Of a DNA stretch of 64,000 nt, positions 35,317 through 44,303 are shown piece by piece. Under the pieces are notes generated by a model that worked only from the letters and a program-made list of their open reading frames with translations, was not told the origin of the DNA and did not search any database. The stretch is from Herpetosiphon giganteus (GTDB lineage Bacteria > Chloroflexota > Chloroflexia > Chloroflexales > Herpetosiphonaceae): the NCBI RefSeq assembly GCF_016907925.1, contig NZ_JAFBCZ010000006.1, forward strand, positions 124,001 through 188,000, read 5' to 3'. Made by a program: the position numbers and the translations under genes. Within the stretch, counting starts at the first letter, position 1. Each line of letters starts with the position of its first letter.

Positions 35317-37601
35317 GCAATCAGGCCCTGACCATTACGCGGCGCGATTTACGCGATACGCTAAGCGATTGGCGTACTTTGATTCCGCTGTGTATTCTTT
35401 CGGTGCTATTGCCGCTGATTTTGCGGTCGGGCGTGGCCCAGGCAGTGAGTTTTCTTGACGATGAATTTATCAGTCGCAGCTTAGTGCCACTTGGTTTGTT
35501 GATTGCTGGTTTCTTGCCGGCCTCGCTTTCCTTGATTGGCCCGCTGGAATCGTTTGTTGGCGAACGGGAACGCTCAACCTTAGAATCGCTTTTGGCGATG
35601 CCGATGAGCGATCGCGGCTTGTATTTGGCCAAGTTTTTTGCTGCCCTGCTGCCACCAGTTGGTTCGTCGGCAGTGGCAATGGTCATTTATAGCTTGGCGA
35701 TTGAACTAGGCCGGCCTGTGCGCATGGCCTCGCTGCCAAATCGCGTCTTTTTGAGCGAGTATCTGACCAGCGCTTGGATTCTGGGGATTACGGCGATTTT
35801 GCTGATTAAAGTCTTCACCATGGTTGCAGCAGCGGTCTATGTTTCTTCGCATACCACCAGCATTCGGGCTGCCAACTTACTTGCGAGTTTCATTCTGATT
35901 CCAATGGCGATTTTGGTGCAGATTGAATCCTTGATCATCATTAATGGCATGGTTTTGCCAATTATCTTGATCAATGGGTTGTTGCTGGTGGTTGGTCTGA
36001 CGATGGTTGGCTGGGGCATGTATAGTTTCAATCGCGAAGAATTGCTTTCGCGTGAGCACGAAACGATTAGCAAACGCAGTTCAACCCAACGTTTGAGCCA
36101 AGCAACGACCACCCATGGCCCAGTCATGACGATTTTGCGCCGTGAAGCAACCGATACCTTGAGTGATTGGCGGATTTTGATTCCGATTGGCTTGCTGACC
36201 TTTTTGGTGCCAATTGGTGCTTTGTTTGGCGTAATTTATGCCTACTCCAATGTTGATACCCCAGAAGGCGTGGTTAATCTAATTCCCTTTATTGTGTTGC
36301 TGGTGGGCTTTCTGCCTGCGTCGTTTTCGTTGATTGTGGCGCTGGAAGTGTTTGTTGGCGAGCGTGAACGTGGCTCGCTGGAATCGCTGTTCTCAATGCC
36401 AATTAGCGATGGTCAATTGTATCGTGGCAAGTTGTTGGCGGCGATTGTTCCGCCAATTGGGGCCAGCCTGATTGCGATGCTGTTATTTGGAGTTGGCCTG
36501 AGTATTTTTGCGCCAACTGCCTTGCTTGGCCGGATCGACCTTGCGATCTTTAGTCAAATGGTATTGCTGAGCATTGCCCAGGCCTTGGCAATGGTTTCGG
36601 CAGCAGTCGTAATTTCATCGCATACCAACACCGTGCGCTTGGCCAATTTATTAGCCAGCTTCATTTTGGTGCCAGTAGCAATTATGGTGCAGCTTGAAGC
36701 AGTGCTGATTATTGGCGAACGCTATGACGTGTTGAATGCAATTATGGCGGTGATGCTGATTTTGACGATTGTGCTCAGCCGCACCGGAATTGGCAGCTTT
36801 AAACGCGAATCGATTCTGTCGCGTGAGCATTTAGCGCTGAATTTTAGCCAAATTAATCGCGCCTTGAATGCCTTCTTTAGCGAAATTCGTCCTGCTGGCA
36901 CGAATCCCGATAAACATCTGCCAATGTTTCATGTTCAAACTGCGCAAGGCCCACAGCGCAAGTTTGGCGCATGGCTCAAACGCTTCTATCGCCAAGAATT
37001 GGTGGTGGTTTGGCGCGAAACCCGCTTAGCTTTGGCTGTAGTGCTGATTTGTTGTCTGGCGGCAATGATCTTTGGTAGCCAATTTACGCCAGAGAGCCAG
37101 CGCGAGCAATCGTTGGCGAATATCATGACCCGCTTGGATGTCAATCGCGGGGCATTGGTGACACCTCGATTCGGCGCTACTTTGAGCGCTAACATGTTTA
37201 CAATCTTTTTTACTGGCATGTTCTCAGCGATTAGCATGGGCTTTTTTGGCTTGATGGTGCCAGCGATTAACCTGATGAGCATCTCGTTTCGCGCGAGTAC
37301 GTTGGCGGCGAGCGGCGGGCTTGGGGCTAGCCTAAATTATCTGCTGGCCTATGAATTACCCCATGGCCTGATTGAAATTCCGCTGAGCATGTTTGCTGCG
37401 GCCTTGGCCTTGCGGCTGGGCGCAGCGTTGGCCTTTGTGCCGCCAACCTATAGTGCCGGACGGCATTTGCTCTGGGCTTGGGGCATGTATTTGAAAGTTT
37501 TTTGCTTGGTGATCGTGCCCGGGCTTGTGCTAGCAGGCTTAGTTGAGGTGTTGCTCACGCCAGTCGTATATCAAACGGTCTATGGCTTTTTGGCGATTTA
37601 G
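35313..37601 (+). CDS. Duplicated ABC-2 permease with SpoIIM-like C-terminal domain
   Basis: 762 residues in three parts. Residues about 1-240 and 265-510 are two copies of one ABC-2 permease unit. Both contain DTLSDWR, a GFLPAS(L/F)SLI segment, FVGERER with (S/T)LESL, and then MP(M/I)SD. The third part (about 570-762) begins WRETRLALAVVLICC and contains FTGMFSAISMGFFG and LPHGLIEIPLSMFAAALAL, the pattern of the SpoIIM (stage II sporulation M) membrane family. Permease halves usually come as two chains, so one chain may supply both sides of the channel. The start at 35313 overlaps the ATPase gene. The organism shows no sign of sporulation, so the SpoIIM part likely has a general membrane role. 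Confidence 0.85.
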   Translation: MSNQALTITRRDLRDTLSDWRTLIPLCILSVLLPLILRSGVAQAVSFLDDEFISRSLVPLGLLIAGFLPASLSLIGPLESFVGERERSTLESLLAMPMSDRGLYLAKFFAALLPPVGSSAVAMVIYSLAIELGRPVRMASLPNRVFLSEYLTSAWILGITAILLIKVFTMVAAAVYVSSHTTSIRAANLLASFILIPMAILVQIESLIIINGMVLPIILINGLLLVVGLTMVGWGMYSFNREELLSREHETISKRSSTQRLSQATTTHGPVMTILRREATDTLSDWRILIPIGLLTFLVPIGALFGVIYAYSNVDTPEGVVNLIPFIVLLVGFLPASFSLIVALEVFVGERERGSLESLFSMPISDGQLYRGKLLAAIVPPIGASLIAMLLFGVGLSIFAPTALLGRIDLAIFSQMVLLSIAQALAMVSAAVVISSHTNTVRLANLLASFILVPVAIMVQLEAVLIIGERYDVLNAIMAVMLILTIVLSRTGIGSFKRESILSREHLALNFSQINRALNAFFSEIRPAGTNPDKHLPMFHVQTAQGPQRKFGAWLKRFYRQELVVVWRETRLALAVVLICCLAAMIFGSQFTPESQREQSLANIMTRLDVNRGALVTPRFGATLSANMFTIFFTGMFSAISMGFFGLMVPAINLMSISFRASTLAASGGLGASLNYLLAYELPHGLIEIPLSMFAAALALRLGAALAFVPPTYSAGRHLLWAWGMYLKVFCLVIVPGLVLAGLVEVLLTPVVYQTVYGFLAI

Positions 37602-37605
37602 CCTG

Positions 37606-37635
37606 TTGACAAGCCATGAAGCGGCTTCGTACAAT
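37606..37635 (+). promoter_or_regulatory. Strong sigma70-type promoter of the CHAT peptidase gene
   Basis: TTGACA (37606-37611), 18 bases, TACAAT (37630-37635). The expected start near 37642 gives a leader of about 30 bases. AAGCC and GGCTT in the spacer could pair. The promoter makes the CHAT gene independent of the ABC genes. Confidence 0.7.
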
Positions 37636-37671
37636 GGAGTCAGCACTTGGTACTGCTAGGAGGGTACTTTG

Positions 37672-39756
37672 ATGGTGGCTCCTTCTGCGCTTGCGTTAAT
37701 TTTGCCTGCTGGTATGCCCTTGGCAACCGCATTGATGATCGTCAATCAACGCCAAGTCGATTGGCTGGTGATTACGCCGACCCCAAATCCCAAAGAGGGC
37801 GATGCTGCGACGCTGATTGCTGTGGCTGAACTGAAGCAAAGCAATGTTTCAGTCGTTGGGGCGTTGGCTGGCATCACGGTCACGATCATCCGCATTTTTC
37901 CGGATCGCACTGCGCATTGGCAGAGCGATCCGCTTGAATCCAAACATACCGACGACCGTCGCGGCTCAGATGAGACTGGTACGGTAGCTCCGCCTCCAAC
38001 AAGCCAACTGCGGGTGGTGAATGCAGCGCTGTATTATGCAGATGATCCGCCGGATTTGGTCGCTGCGACTTCGACTTTAGCGCTAGAAAACCGTTATCAT
38101 TTGCGCATTAATATTGGCCAGCGCCGTAGCGATTCGCGCATAGCCACTGCTGAAGCCTTGCCAACGCCCGAAACAAGCGAGGATTTGCCTTTATTTATCA
38201 GTGTGTCGAGCAAAGGTCAGTATGTGGTGTTTGATGCACCGATGCAGCATTTGAGTTTGCCGCCAACAGGCGATAGCCAAAGCATTCAATTTAGTCTGAC
38301 TGCCAACCAAGTGATCGATGATCTGCCACTGTGGATCAATATTTATTACAATTGGACTCTGCTGCAAACGCTTGAATTGCATTTCAAAATCACCCCCGTT
38401 GAGAGCGATTTGCCAGAGCCATTATTGGCACGGGTCAGCTATTCGCGCACGGCTGGCTTTGCAGATTTAGCATCAATTCGACCCAAGCAAATCAGCTGCA
38501 CATTAACTGGCGATGGCGAGTTTTATCGCATGAGCGTGGCCTGGCCAACTGAAGACACGCTTCGCAAACAACGCGGCTTGAATGTGGTGTTGCCAATTAA
38601 TGCGGCCAGTTTGAGCAACGAAATTCTTCAAGCCCGCAATACGCTCTACGACATTACGTGGCAGCCATCGTATCGCCAAGGTACACGCGGCAAGTTGGCC
38701 GAACGGCGCGAAAGTTTGTATCAATTGGCGGTTGTTGGTAATCGACTATATGCTGCGTTGTTTGCGCCAAGCGGCGCTACTGCCGAACAAGCTGCATCGT
38801 TAGCGGCCTTGCGCACATGGCTCGAAACAATCAGCGCTGAGCAACGCTTGCCCGCCTTGCAGATTATCCACGAAGGCATGCCCAGCGGCGTGCCGTGGGG
38901 CTTGCTTTATCCTGAGCCAGTTAACGACCCAAATAGTGTTGATTTGAGCAAATTTTGGGGTTGTCGCTATCGCTTGGAGATTATGACCAAGCAGCTGGCT
39001 CAAAATGCGCAGCAAGCGCCAAGTGCTCAGCAGCAATTGCAGATTGGCGGCGGAACCTATAATTTCCGCGTGCCGATCGCCGATAGTGTGGTTGATATAA
39101 CCCAACAACACCGCGCAGCCTTACAAGCGTGGAGCGATGCGCGCGGTAATGTTGGCTTGGATCTGCGTGAGGCTGGCGATAAAACCAGCCTTGGCCCGTT
39201 ATTCAGCCAAAGCGATATTGTTTATATGTATTGCCATGGTCACACCGCCAAAACCCCCGACGATACTTCGGATTGGCTGGCCAAGTTTCGCGATCAAATG
39301 GCGCGTTTGGATGAGGGTGTGCGCAGCAAATACAGCGATTTGCTCAGCCTGAGCCAAAAAGAATATCAGCCAAGCGATCCCAATATTAGCGATAGCTGGC
39401 TGAAATGGAACCAAAGCCTGTTGCCATTGCGCTTGCTGAGCCAATGGGGCCTGAAACTCGAACGCAAACCGTTGGTGATTTTGAATATGTGTGAATCGGC
39501 CCAAGTACTGCCAACCTTGAGCAGCGGCTTTATTCCCTTTTTTAGCCAACTTGGCGCACGCGGTATTTTAGGTACTGAATGCCCAATGCTCGCGCCATTT
39601 GCGGCAGCCTTTGGCCAAAAATTAATCGAACGCTTGGGCCAGGGCGAAGCGATGGGCGATATTCTGCCAGCCTTGCGACGCTACTTTATCGAAGAAGAAC
39701 GCAATCCCTTGGGCTTGGCCTATACCTATTATGGCGATGCTGATGCCAAAGTTTAA
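37672..39756 (+). CDS. CHAT-domain (caspase-like) peptidase
   Basis: 694 residues. The last 300 residues form a CHAT domain, a caspase-like cysteine peptidase fold. The catalytic His is His522 in YMYCHGH and the Cys is Cys607 in ILNMCESA. GARGILGTECPMLAPFA follows, the usual strand after the Cys. The first 350 residues are not recognised and have a mixed alpha/beta look, with an acidic linker near 85-105. CHAT peptidases are known from predicted bacterial conflict systems and from gasdermin or Csx29-type defence, where a partner activates them. ATG at 37672 with AGGAGGG seven bases upstream. A word array starts right at the stop. Confidence 0.82.
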   Translation: MVAPSALALILPAGMPLATALMIVNQRQVDWLVITPTPNPKEGDAATLIAVAELKQSNVSVVGALAGITVTIIRIFPDRTAHWQSDPLESKHTDDRRGSDETGTVAPPPTSQLRVVNAALYYADDPPDLVAATSTLALENRYHLRINIGQRRSDSRIATAEALPTPETSEDLPLFISVSSKGQYVVFDAPMQHLSLPPTGDSQSIQFSLTANQVIDDLPLWINIYYNWTLLQTLELHFKITPVESDLPEPLLARVSYSRTAGFADLASIRPKQISCTLTGDGEFYRMSVAWPTEDTLRKQRGLNVVLPINAASLSNEILQARNTLYDITWQPSYRQGTRGKLAERRESLYQLAVVGNRLYAALFAPSGATAEQAASLAALRTWLETISAEQRLPALQIIHEGMPSGVPWGLLYPEPVNDPNSVDLSKFWGCRYRLEIMTKQLAQNAQQAPSAQQQLQIGGGTYNFRVPIADSVVDITQQHRAALQAWSDARGNVGLDLREAGDKTSLGPLFSQSDIVYMYCHGHTAKTPDDTSDWLAKFRDQMARLDEGVRSKYSDLLSLSQKEYQPSDPNISDSWLKWNQSLLPLRLLSQWGLKLERKPLVILNMCESAQVLPTLSSGFIPFFSQLGARGILGTECPMLAPFAAAFGQKLIERLGQGEAMGDILPALRRYFIEEERNPLGLAYTYYGDADAKV

Positions 39757-40070
39757 TGAGGGATGAAGGATGAGGGATGAAGGATGAGGGATGAAGGATG
39801 AGGGATGAAGGATGAGGGATGAAAGCCCCAGTTTCGTGGATCAATCGTTTAACGCAGAGGCGCAGAGAGCAGAGAAGCGAAGGATAAAGGATGAAGGATG
39901 AAATCCAAATCAAAAGCCCTTCGTGTAATTCGTGCAATTCGTGGCTAAAAAATGTCCTTCGTGCTCTTCGTGTTCTTCGCGGTTCCGATCCTTTGTGTGC
40001 CTTCGTGGCCTTCGTGGATCAAAATCCAATAGCTCTTCGTGGCTAAAATATAAGGATGAGGGATGAGGGA
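39757..40070. repeat. Composite word-repeat island after the CHAT gene
   Basis: From the base after the stop codon: a GATGAGGGATGAAG-type 14-base repeat with about four units (39757-39820), an AACGCAGAGGCGCAGAG word near 39851, more GATGAAGGATGA, then TTCGTG-type words (39915-40045), and ATGAGGGATGAGGGA (40056-40070). The remaining bases to 40179 hold no gene; TATAGT at 40112 lacks a matching -35 box. Confidence 0.85.
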
Positions 40071-40179
40071 CTGGCATTGGTGCTGCGACAAATGCCCATT
40101 GTTCAGAGTGTTATAGTTGGGTTGACGACGAACCTTTATTTCCAGCCAAGCATCATTTTAATTGTGTGAAGGAGTTGCT

Positions 40180-40749
40180 GTGAGCGATTCAACCAATCAA
40201 CAAGCAGTGTTGGCCAGCCAAATTCAAACGCTGGTTGAGCTTTCGGAAGATGATTTATTTCGCAAGCTTGGGATTCAGGTTAAGCAAGCAGAGGAAGCAG
40301 ATGCAGCGCAATTAGAGGCAGCGCAGGCCAACGGCGCATTTGCTGAGCCAGCTGAGATTGAAATGGGTGTGGGCAAGGATTTGCGGGTCTTTGGCGCACG
40401 CTGGTGGGCCGAAATCGAACCAAAGCTCTACAATTTGTTGTGCTCCAGCGAAAGCAGCGAGCGTAGCCAAATCTTGGCCCAACTGCCTGAAGCCAAGGGA
40501 GGCACAGCAACGGCGGTTTCTGGTGGTGATAGTGGCAATGCTGCTGCTGACAATATCGCCACGGCCTTAGCACCATTATTAATTGGCCTCTTGCCCTTCA
40601 ATTTGCCAATTATCGCCTCGGTTGGCGCGACGATTGCTGCCAAAATGATTTTGAGTTCGGGCCTGAAAGTCACTTGCGAGATGTGGCAAGAATCGATTGA
40701 AGCGCGCGAAGCTGCTAAAGCCAAAACCGAAGCCAAACCTGCTGAATAA
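40180..40749 (+). CDS. Small membrane-associated protein downstream of the CHAT peptidase
   Basis: 189 residues, family not recognised. The N-terminal half is acidic and helical (LVELSEDDLFRKLGI, EEADAAQLEAA). It is followed by VFGARWWAEIEPKLYNLLC, a Gly/Ala/Ser linker (about 110-130), and one long hydrophobic segment (about 130-158, ALAPLLIGLLPFNLP) that may insert in a membrane. A short tail has a Cys and a Lys/Ala-rich end. The start is GTG at 40180 with AAGGAG five bases upstream. It lies 423 bp after the CHAT gene on the same strand with only a repeat island between, so it is the likely partner, an inference from position. Confidence 0.72.
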   Translation: MSDSTNQQAVLASQIQTLVELSEDDLFRKLGIQVKQAEEADAAQLEAAQANGAFAEPAEIEMGVGKDLRVFGARWWAEIEPKLYNLLCSSESSERSQILAQLPEAKGGTATAVSGGDSGNAAADNIATALAPLLIGLLPFNLPIIASVGATIAAKMILSSGLKVTCEMWQESIEAREAAKAKTEAKPAE

Positions 40750-40753
40750 GATC

Positions 40754-40891
40754 GCTTCCCTCAACCCAACCCCTCGCCCGTCCAACGGGCGAGGGGCTTT
40801 CATGCAGTGGTTTTCCGGCAATGCGGCAGTAAAAACGGCTGCTCCCCCTCGCCCGCGTTCAGTGGGAGCGGGGGCTGGGGGTGAGGGAAGC
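40754..40891. repeat. MITE-like palindromic element (with terminator hairpin)
   Basis: 138 bases bounded by exact 10-bp inverted repeats GCTTCCCTCA (40754-40763) and TGAGGGAAGC (40882-40891). The inner left hairpin CCCCTCGCCCG/CGGGCGAGGGG (40770-40780/40786-40796), followed by CTTT, should end transcription of the gene that stops at 40749. The right arm (40841-40867) is identical for 27 bases to 62640-62666 and, inverted, resembles 53820-53850. Confidence 0.75.
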
Positions 40892-41007
40892 ATCCATTTT
40901 TGCTTGCCAAGGGTTAGGTTATTTAAACAAATTAGCCAACAAAAGTTACGGAAGTTCGGCCCAAGCAGCGCTATAATATCAAGAGTATCGATTTAAGGAT
41001 TCGTGGT

Positions 41008-41505
41008 ATGACATCAATTCGTAAGTTCCTTTGGATAAGTCTTGGGACTTTTTTCTTGATATTAGGCGTAATTGGCATTTTCGTGCCGTTAATTCCAACC
41101 ACGGGGCCGTTATTGGCCTCGGCGGCGTGCTATATGCGTGGTTCGCAGCGTTGGTACAACTGGCTCATGAGCAATCGCTACTTGGGCAGCTATATTCGCA
41201 ATTTTCGCGATAAACGCGGCATGCCCTTGCGGGCTAAGATTGTCACATTGCTCTTGCTGTGGCCAACCTTAGCCCTTTCTGCCTGGCTAAAGCCGATTTG
41301 GTGGCTTTGGCTCATTCTTTTGGCGGTGGGGATTGGGGTGTCGTGGCTGATGTGGAAGCTTCCGACGTTGCAGCTTGATCCTCAGGGTAACGCCATGCCA
41401 AGCGCTGCTGAACCCGCGCCTCATAGCCATGATCTGTCGGGTAGTAGTAGCGATGCCCAGCTAAATTCGGCGGTAGATGCTCCTGTTCAACCTGGGCATC
41501 TTTGA
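41008..41505 (+). CDS. DUF454 (YbaN-like) membrane protein with C-terminal extension
   Basis: 165 residues. The first 115 match DUF454: LGTFFLILGVIGIFVPLIPTTG, then SQRWYNWLMSNRYLG and the RDKRGMPLRAKI loop, with three hydrophobic segments. The function of the family is unknown; it is an inner-membrane protein. The last 50 residues (after LMWKLPTL) are a hydrophilic Ala/Ser/Pro/His extension outside the family. They are encoded antisense to the 3' end of rarA: the genes overlap tail to tail by 194 bp. TATAAT at 40972-40977 may be its -10 box; no clear -35 is seen. Confidence 0.82.
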   Translation: MTSIRKFLWISLGTFFLILGVIGIFVPLIPTTGPLLASAACYMRGSQRWYNWLMSNRYLGSYIRNFRDKRGMPLRAKIVTLLLLWPTLALSAWLKPIWWLWLILLAVGIGVSWLMWKLPTLQLDPQGNAMPSAAEPAPHSHDLSGSSSDAQLNSAVDAPVQPGHL

Positions 41506-42691
41506 AATCGTGGGCATATTGGTAGCCCGATCCATAGCCTAGCCCCTTCATCAAGCCAGTGACCGCGTTGCGCAGATGCAGCGGCACTGGTTCGTTGCGA
41601 GTGGCCTCTACATCGTGAATGACCGCACCATAGGCTCGATAAACCGCATTGCTTTTCGGTGCTTGGGCCAAATAGACCACTGCTTGGGCCAAGGCCAACG
41701 CGCCTTCACCAGTGCCCATAAAATGCACAGCCTGCTGGGCTGCAACACAAATGCCCAACGCCAGCGGGTCTGCAAGGCCAATATCCTCGACGGCCATGCG
41801 AATCACCCGCCGCGCCACATACAGCGGGTCTTCGCCGCCTTCAAGCATACGAGCCATCCAATATAACGCGCCATCGGGGTCGCTGTCGCGCACCGATTTG
41901 TGCAAGGCCGAGATTGCGTCGTAATGCAATTCGCCGGTTTTATCGTAGCTGACGTTGCGGCGTTGATAGGCCTCAACAATCGCTTCCAAATCAATCAGCC
42001 GTTGGCCGTTTGGCTCGGTCACTTGGGTTAATGCTGCTGCTTCGAGTGCGGTCAAGGCTGCGCGGGCATCGCCGCTGGCCAAATGGATGAGCATATCGCG
42101 GGCTTCAGGGCTGAGTTGCACCCGCTGTTTGCCTAAGCCGCGTTCGTTATCGCTCAAGGCTCGTTCAATAATCGCCTCGATTGCTTGATCTTCTAACGAC
42201 TCCAGCACAATGACCCGACAGCGGGAAAGCAAGGCACGGTTAATTTCAAACGAAGGATTTTCGGTGGTTGCGCCAATTAAGGTGACAGTACCATCCTCAA
42301 CCGCTGGTAGCACTGCATCTTGCTGGGCTTTGTTCCAACGATGAATTTCATCGATAAACAACACCGTGCGCTTGCCATACATGCCGCGGCGCTCGGTGGC
42401 CTCCTTAACCACTTTGCGCAATTCAGCCACGCCTGCGCTCACTGCCGACAGTGGCTCGAAATGTGCCGAAGAAGCCCCAGCGATAATCCGCGCCAGCGTG
42501 GTTTTGCCAGTGCCAGGCGGCCCCCACAAAATCAGCGAAATCAATTGATCGCGCTCGATCAGGCGGCGCAACAAGCGGCCTTCGCCGACAATTTTGGTTT
42601 GGCCTTCGTATTCGGCGAGGGTGCGAGGCCGCATGCGTGCTGCTAGGGGCGCATCGTTGCTTTGGCTCGCTTGATAGCTAAATAAATCCAT
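41312..42691 (-). CDS. rarA: Replication-associated recombination protein A (AAA+ ATPase)
   Basis: 459 residues. Walker A GPPGTGKTT (near 56-64), Walker B LFIDEIHRWNKAQQDA, sensor 1 in GATTENPSFE, and the C-terminal MgsA/RarA region with GGEDPLYVARRVIRMAVEDIGLADP and SNAVYRAYG. It acts at stalled replication forks with SSB and RecA. The protein ends with a 25-residue Ser/Thr/Pro tail after QQRLAWR, the normal end of the family. Its last 194 bp overlap the DUF454 gene in antisense. The ATG at 42691 is only 41 bp from the divergent sorbosone-dehydrogenase-like gene. Confidence 0.93.
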   Translation of the reverse strand: MDLFSYQASQSNDAPLAARMRPRTLAEYEGQTKIVGEGRLLRRLIERDQLISLILWGPPGTGKTTLARIIAGASSAHFEPLSAVSAGVAELRKVVKEATERRGMYGKRTVLFIDEIHRWNKAQQDAVLPAVEDGTVTLIGATTENPSFEINRALLSRCRVIVLESLEDQAIEAIIERALSDNERGLGKQRVQLSPEARDMLIHLASGDARAALTALEAAALTQVTEPNGQRLIDLEAIVEAYQRRNVSYDKTGELHYDAISALHKSVRDSDPDGALYWMARMLEGGEDPLYVARRVIRMAVEDIGLADPLALGICVAAQQAVHFMGTGEGALALAQAVVYLAQAPKSNAVYRAYGAVIHDVEATRNEPVPLHLRNAVTGLMKGLGYGSGYQYAHDFKDAQVEQEHLPPNLAGHRYYYPTDHGYEARVQQRLAWRYPEDQAATSEASTSATTPQSPPPKE

Positions 42692-42732
42692 GAGTTGTGA
42701 TACCTTTCTTATGATGATGTTTTGGAGGTACC

Positions 42733-43989
42733 ATGCGCAAATCTCTGCTCCTGATTAGTTTGCTTGGTGTGTTGGTAGCCTGTGGCGAGCAACAAGTCGA
42801 TGCGCCAATCGCGCCGACGAGTGTGCCACTCACCCAACCAGCTGGCAGTTCCGCCACGCCGATTGCTGAAGCAACAGCAGTCATTGTACCAAGCCCTGAG
42901 CCAACAACAAGTGCTGGCAAACCAGCGCCCAACGCGCCAACCGAAGTGGTTGCGCCAACCAATCCAATTAGCTTGCCCGATGGCTTTGGCATTAGCGTGT
43001 TTCAAAGCAAATTGACTGGCCCACGCATGCTGACGATCGGCCCCGATGGTGCGATTTATACCGCCGAACGCGGCGAAGATCGGATTGTGCGCTTGCCCGA
43101 CCGCAATGCAGATGGCTTGGCTGATGGTGTTGAGGTGATTGCTGATGGCTTCGATTCGCCATCAAGCATGATTTTCGACCAAGCTGGCAATTTGTATGTA
43201 GCTGAAACCACCAAGGTGATCAAATTAACCCAGCCTGATGCTGAAGGCAAATTTACTCAGCGCCAAACGATCATCGATGGCTTGCCCGATGGCGGCCACA
43301 GCACCCGCACCTTGCTTTTCAACGCCGACGAAAGCAAACTCTACGTAGCAGTTGGCTCATCGTGCAATGTTTGCGACGAAGAAGATGCGCGCCGCGCCGC
43401 CGTGATGGAATACGATCCCGATGGCAGCAATGGCCGAATTTATGCTAAAGGCTTGCGTAACGCCGTCGGCATCACCTGGCGACCTGGCACCAACGAATTA
43501 TGGGCTACCAACAATGGCCGCGATATGTTGGGCGACGATCAGCCACCAGAAACGGTGAATGTTGCCACCAGCGATGGCTTGGATTTTGGCTGGCCGCGCT
43601 GTCATTCAGGCCGCATCGCCGACCCTGAGTTTGGCAAAGATGCCAATGCTTGCCAAGGCGTTACGCCGCCAGCAGTTGAGATGCAGGCTCACAGCGCCCC
43701 GCTTGGCCTTGCGTTTGGCAATGGCAGCAACTTCCCCGAACACTACCAAAGCGGCCTGTTTGTCGCCTTCCATGGCTCATGGAACCGATCAACCCCAACT
43801 GGCTATAAAGTGGTGTTTGTGCCAATTACCGACGGCAAAGCTGGCAACGCCCAAGATTTTGCGACTGGCTGGTTGACCGATGCAGGCGCGGTTTGGGGTC
43901 GGCCAGTTGACGTAATTATTGGCCGCGACGGCAGTTTGTATATTTCAGATGATGCTGGCGGGGCGATTTACCGCGTCTTTGCCAAGTAG
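42733..43989 (+). CDS. Sorbosone/glucose dehydrogenase-like lipoprotein (PQQ-type beta-propeller)
   Basis: 418 residues. A signal peptide ends at the lipobox LVAC (Cys17), then a Pro/Ala/Thr-rich linker (18-80). The rest is a beta-propeller of the soluble glucose/sorbosone dehydrogenase type: FGISVFQSKLTGPRML, GDGAIYTAERG-like blade repeats, VGSSCNVCDEED with a Cys pair, KGLRNAVGITWRPGTNELWATNNGRD, and FHGSWNRSTPTGYKVVF near the end. Such enzymes oxidise sugars with PQQ, outside the cell. The substrate and PQQ use are inferred. GGAGG precedes the ATG. A strong terminator follows. Confidence 0.86.
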   Translation: MRKSLLLISLLGVLVACGEQQVDAPIAPTSVPLTQPAGSSATPIAEATAVIVPSPEPTTSAGKPAPNAPTEVVAPTNPISLPDGFGISVFQSKLTGPRMLTIGPDGAIYTAERGEDRIVRLPDRNADGLADGVEVIADGFDSPSSMIFDQAGNLYVAETTKVIKLTQPDAEGKFTQRQTIIDGLPDGGHSTRTLLFNADESKLYVAVGSSCNVCDEEDARRAAVMEYDPDGSNGRIYAKGLRNAVGITWRPGTNELWATNNGRDMLGDDQPPETVNVATSDGLDFGWPRCHSGRIADPEFGKDANACQGVTPPAVEMQAHSAPLGLAFGNGSNFPEHYQSGLFVAFHGSWNRSTPTGYKVVFVPITDGKAGNAQDFATGWLTDAGAVWGRPVDVIIGRDGSLYISDDAGGAIYRVFAK

Positions 43990-44010
43990 TCGCGTCTTGA
44001 TTTGCTTACC

Positions 44011-44039
44011 AAGGGTTGTTGCATAACAACCCTTTTTTG
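44011..44039 (+). terminator. Intrinsic terminator
   Basis: AAGGGTTGTT (44011-44020) and AACAACCCTT (44025-44034) pair exactly around GCAT, followed by TTTTT. It ends the sorbosone-dehydrogenase-like gene. The rest of the gap to 44303 (about 265 bases) holds no gene or repeat island that I can see. Confidence 0.93.
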
Positions 44040-44303
44040 TTTAAACCACAGCTACACTAGCAACAGGCCAAGCTCGGCGCTACGAGCATTTAACTGTAAA
44101 AAATTATTGCTGTGCTTAATCCCCTTTATGGTGGATGAATGCGGTTCAACTATTCACAACCGTGGGGGATAAAGGCTAGTGCAAGACAAGACTATGGGCA
44201 TTTTGCACAAATTGCGAACTTGACGTAGCATAGATACAAGAGATCGATTGTGCAAGATTGCTTTACACTCTGTCGTTCGCTGTTGGTTTGAGGAGGTCGC
44301 TGC

